This document shows, in pieces, positions 61,801-64,000 of a stretch of 64,000 bases of DNA. The notes beneath the pieces were generated by a model. The model saw only the letters and a program-made list of their open reading frames with translations. It made no database searches and had not been told where the DNA came from. The position numbers and the translations under genes are program-made. Numbering within the stretch: the stretch's first letter is position 1; the number at the start of each line of letters is the position of its first letter. The stretch is from Datnioides undecimradiatus (taxonomy: Eukaryota > Chordata > Actinopteri > Lobotiformes > Datnioididae), in assembly GCA_008933995.1 (NCBI GenBank), contig WARS01000031.1:6425979-6489978 (forward strand), in the 5' to 3' direction.

Positions 61801-63743
61801 GCTATTTTTTAATGTGTAATGTGTTTGTGTATGAGAGAGAGTTGGACTGTACATGTACTGTTTGCTGTGGTTTCTCTGATAAATTCTCTGCTAATCTTTT
61901 CTCTGTGCAGCTGAGGATGTTTGATCTGAACGGTGATGGCAAGCTGGGCCTGTCCGAGATGGCGAGGTGAGTGTGTCTCCCGCTGTATTTGTCAGTGCGT
62001 GAAGTTTTAAACTTGTGCTTAAAGAATGCTAACAAGATGAAACCCTCCCTCATGGTTTACCACACAGGCTCTTGCCAGTCCAGGAAAATTTCCTGCTGAA
62101 GTTTGAGGTAAGATTACACCACATCTGGTCTGGATAAAAATATCTATCACTGCTGCAGCTTCAGACTAAAGTCCTGTGATTCTGATGCAACAAAGTCAGA
62201 CACCACTGAAGACTCAGAATAGTGCAATTCAACATTATTGGATTCACTACAAGAGGATTATTTGTCATCAAAGTACTGAATAGACATATGGATTGTTTAC
62301 ACAAATGTGTGTTTAGTTACGTTAAGTCCTTCAGGAATTAAATATTACAGTGCAACACTTGTTTTAAATCATGATAAACAATGAATCCCTCTTACGTGTT
62401 TGGGAACACTTTTTATGTTCCTTTAAATTGTCAAATAAATTGAAACAGTTTTTTAAAACTAGGACTTTAATTTGCATCTTAAAAAAATAGCTTATCCTTT
62501 TTCTCCATGGATATTCTTATCAGAAAGACATTACTGTAGGAATAAATACCATTTTGTTGCTTCAAAGTTCATTATGTGTTCATACGTATATGTCTCACAT
62601 GTATTTTGCCATGTATTTTCCCATATGTATGCACATGCTCGGCACAGCAGATCAACAATTCCTTTCCGACAGAGGATTAGTTTGTCTGATCAGGATTAAC
62701 TCAACTCTAGTCCCCGTTATCATAATCTGCATGGATTAATATCAGTTCTGGATCTGGTGGGGCTTTTACTGCTCTCTAGAAATATCCTGCAGTTTCTAAT
62801 AATTTTTCACTCCTCTCGCTCTCCTTCTTACACGCAGGGCATCAGGCTCACAGTGAAAGAGTTTGACTCCCTCTTCACCCTCTATGATAAGGTGAGAAGA
62901 TGTTTGTTTTTATAAATACTGAATCTGTGTTACATGTTATGCATACACATTAACATTTCCATATGAGACTGTATATGATTATGCACTTCCTCTCAGTTAT
63001 GCACTCATGGCTATAAATTAACAGTTTCACTTAATGACACTTATTCCAACAAGTATTTGATAAATGTTTTTTAGTCATGGTAGCAGCTCTGGGGATAATC
63101 AATGTCAGTTAGAAACTCAGTCAAACACTTTAACAACTATCTGGTGGATTGCTATCAAGTTTGCCTTGAAGATGGATTGCTAAGTTGCGAATGTTAGTGT
63201 GCTAACAAGCTAAACCAATATGGTAAACAAAAATTGGACCATCTAAGCAATCTCATGTTAGCATTCAGCCCACAGTGCCTTAAAGGGCTGCTAAAGTGGC
63301 TGTTAACTTGTTTGGTAGATGCCTTTATGTTAGACACTGGATATTTCTCTTGTACAGTTCAGACCTCTCATTGTCTCTGTCACCAGGATGGTAATGGGTA
63401 TATCGATGAGCAGGAGCTGGATGCTTTGCTGAAGGACCTCTGCGAAAAGAACAAAATGGTAATGAATAGTTAGCGTATTGATTGATCAGTTCAGGTTACT
63501 TTTCTACTTGCCAAATATAGAACTGAAATCTGCCTGAGATGCATCTGCACTGTACTGTCTGTTTGCACCATCCACTATCCTTCGCCTTGTGCCCACTGGT
63601 TGTCTGTGCCTGGTTGTTTCTGACAGGATGTGGACTCAAAAGGGCTGGTGGGGTACAAGAAGAGCATCATGGCTCTGTCTGACGGAGGGAAACTGTACCG
63701 CACTGAGCTGGAGATCGTCCTCTGCCGGGATTCCACGCTGTGA
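52864..63743 (+). CDS. calb2: Calretinin (calbindin 2), six-EF-hand calcium-binding protein, 11 coding exons
   Basis: Coding exons: 52864-52957, 58567-58649, 59061-59150, 59434-59514, 60576-60632, 61232-61309, 61911-61966, 62068-62107, 62838-62891, 63387-63458, 63627-63743. They join in frame to 273 aa (human 271). Calretinin is a cytosolic calcium buffer and sensor of neurons, including retinal and auditory cells. Five canonical EF-hand loops are visible, starting at D29 ([12 protein letters not shown]), D78, D122, D166 and D210 ([12 protein letters not shown]). The sixth, around 245-263, lacks the acidic pattern and is inactive in the family. Long blocks such as [47 protein letters not shown] and LDALLKDL are nearly identical to human calretinin and separate it from calbindin-D28k. 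The insertion GAGAGMDPSHAA after the first EF hand differs most. Intron 1 is 5.6 kb; the others are short. Confidence 0.97.
53455..53665 (+). repeat. Purine-rich (GA/GGA) tract in calb2 intron 1
   Basis: About 210 bases are almost entirely A and G (AGAGAGGGAAGGGGAGGAAG-type sequence), about 500 bp after exon 1. Such homopurine tracts can form triplex DNA; that is general knowledge, not shown here. Confidence 0.85.
53763..53815. repeat. Imperfect (GT)n repeat in calb2 intron 1
   Basis: GT-rich tract with CG and AG interruptions, close to the purine tract. Confidence 0.8.
56640..57020 (+). repeat. Degenerate dispersed teleost repeat (calb2 intron 1)
   Basis: Landmarks are CACTTTGGTGATCCCTTGAT, TTTATGGCCAAATACCTGCA followed by AAACCC, TGACATTCCCGCCAGCCACC, TTAATGCTAATTAGATGCTG and a GTTAGCAT-rich tail. 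It is the best-preserved copy of the 11655-12010 family in the window. Confidence 0.65.
63080..63310 (+). repeat. Degenerate dispersed teleost repeat (calb2 intron 9)
   Basis: TTAACAACTATCTGGTGGAT followed by TGCTATCAAGTTTG, then GAATGTTAGTGTGCTAACAA and TCATGTTAGCATTCAGC, place it in the same family as 56640-57020. It ends about 80 bp before exon 10. Confidence 0.55.
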
Positions 63744-64000
63744 CCATCCTGCTTGGTACCCCAACATCCTCCTCCCGCACCGCCTCCTAGTTCCTACCTC
63801 CTAATGTAACCAGGTGCATGTATGACCCCTAACCTCGCTACACCACTTAGAGTGAAAACAAAAGTGCTCCTGAGAGCACAAAGTGTACCGCTGGCCCTGC
63901 TCTTTTAGCTTCAAACCCCTCTGGGGTCTTTTCTTTTTTTGAACTTTACATGCAGTTTCATAGTGAGGTAGCAATAGCAGTGACAACTGGAATATATTGT
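63744..64000 (+). other. calb2: Start of calb2 3' UTR, cut by the window edge
   Basis: Sequence after the TGA stop has no open frame of interest and no AATAAA before the window ends, so the 3' UTR probably continues to the right. Confidence 0.6.

Overview
The window looks like a piece of a teleost fish nuclear chromosome, probably a percomorph-type fish. The genes are split by GT-AG introns and encode vertebrate proteins. The DNA between genes is AT-rich with many (CA)n microsatellites and relics of repeat families I recognise from teleost genomes. I support five protein-coding genes, all on the + strand. In order they are thap11 (one coding exon), nrn1l (3 coding exons), slc38a8 (10), cmtr2 (2 coding exons plus a likely 5' UTR exon) and calb2 (11, ending about 260 bp before the right edge). 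Every exon join was checked for reading frame, and the predicted lengths (276, 168, 442, 767 and 273 aa) are close to those of the human proteins.

Layout. 1-3100: mostly non-coding, with a weak hint of a minus-strand promoter and first exon at the left edge. 3.1-4.9 kb: GC-rich thap11 with its promoter and poly(A) signal. 4.9-9.6 kb: no gene seen. 9.6-12.6 kb: nrn1l. 12.6-16.8 kb: no gene seen. 16.9-23.4 kb: slc38a8. 26.7-30.2 kb: a 3.5-kb LTR-bounded element with a 5-bp target duplication; much of its interior is tandem repeat. 32.4-38.5 kb: cmtr2. 37.9-52.7 kb: a long stretch without a recognisable gene. 52.7-64.0 kb: calb2.

The five genes do not form a pathway. They are a transcription and chromatin factor (THAP11), a GPI-anchored neuritin-like factor, a neutral amino-acid transporter, an mRNA cap 2'-O-methyltransferase and a neuronal EF-hand calcium buffer (calretinin). 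What links them is position: from memory, the human counterparts all lie on chromosome 16q (THAP11/NRN1L, CMTR2/CALB2 and, further out, SLC38A8), so the window is a rearranged piece of that conserved block.

The most unusual structure is the LTR-bounded element. It has lost or never had pol, carries only a 47-codon Gag-like remnant, and holds a roughly 1.2-kb minisatellite with a 9-bp period and a higher-order repeat of about 240 bp. I saw no undescribed multi-gene system.
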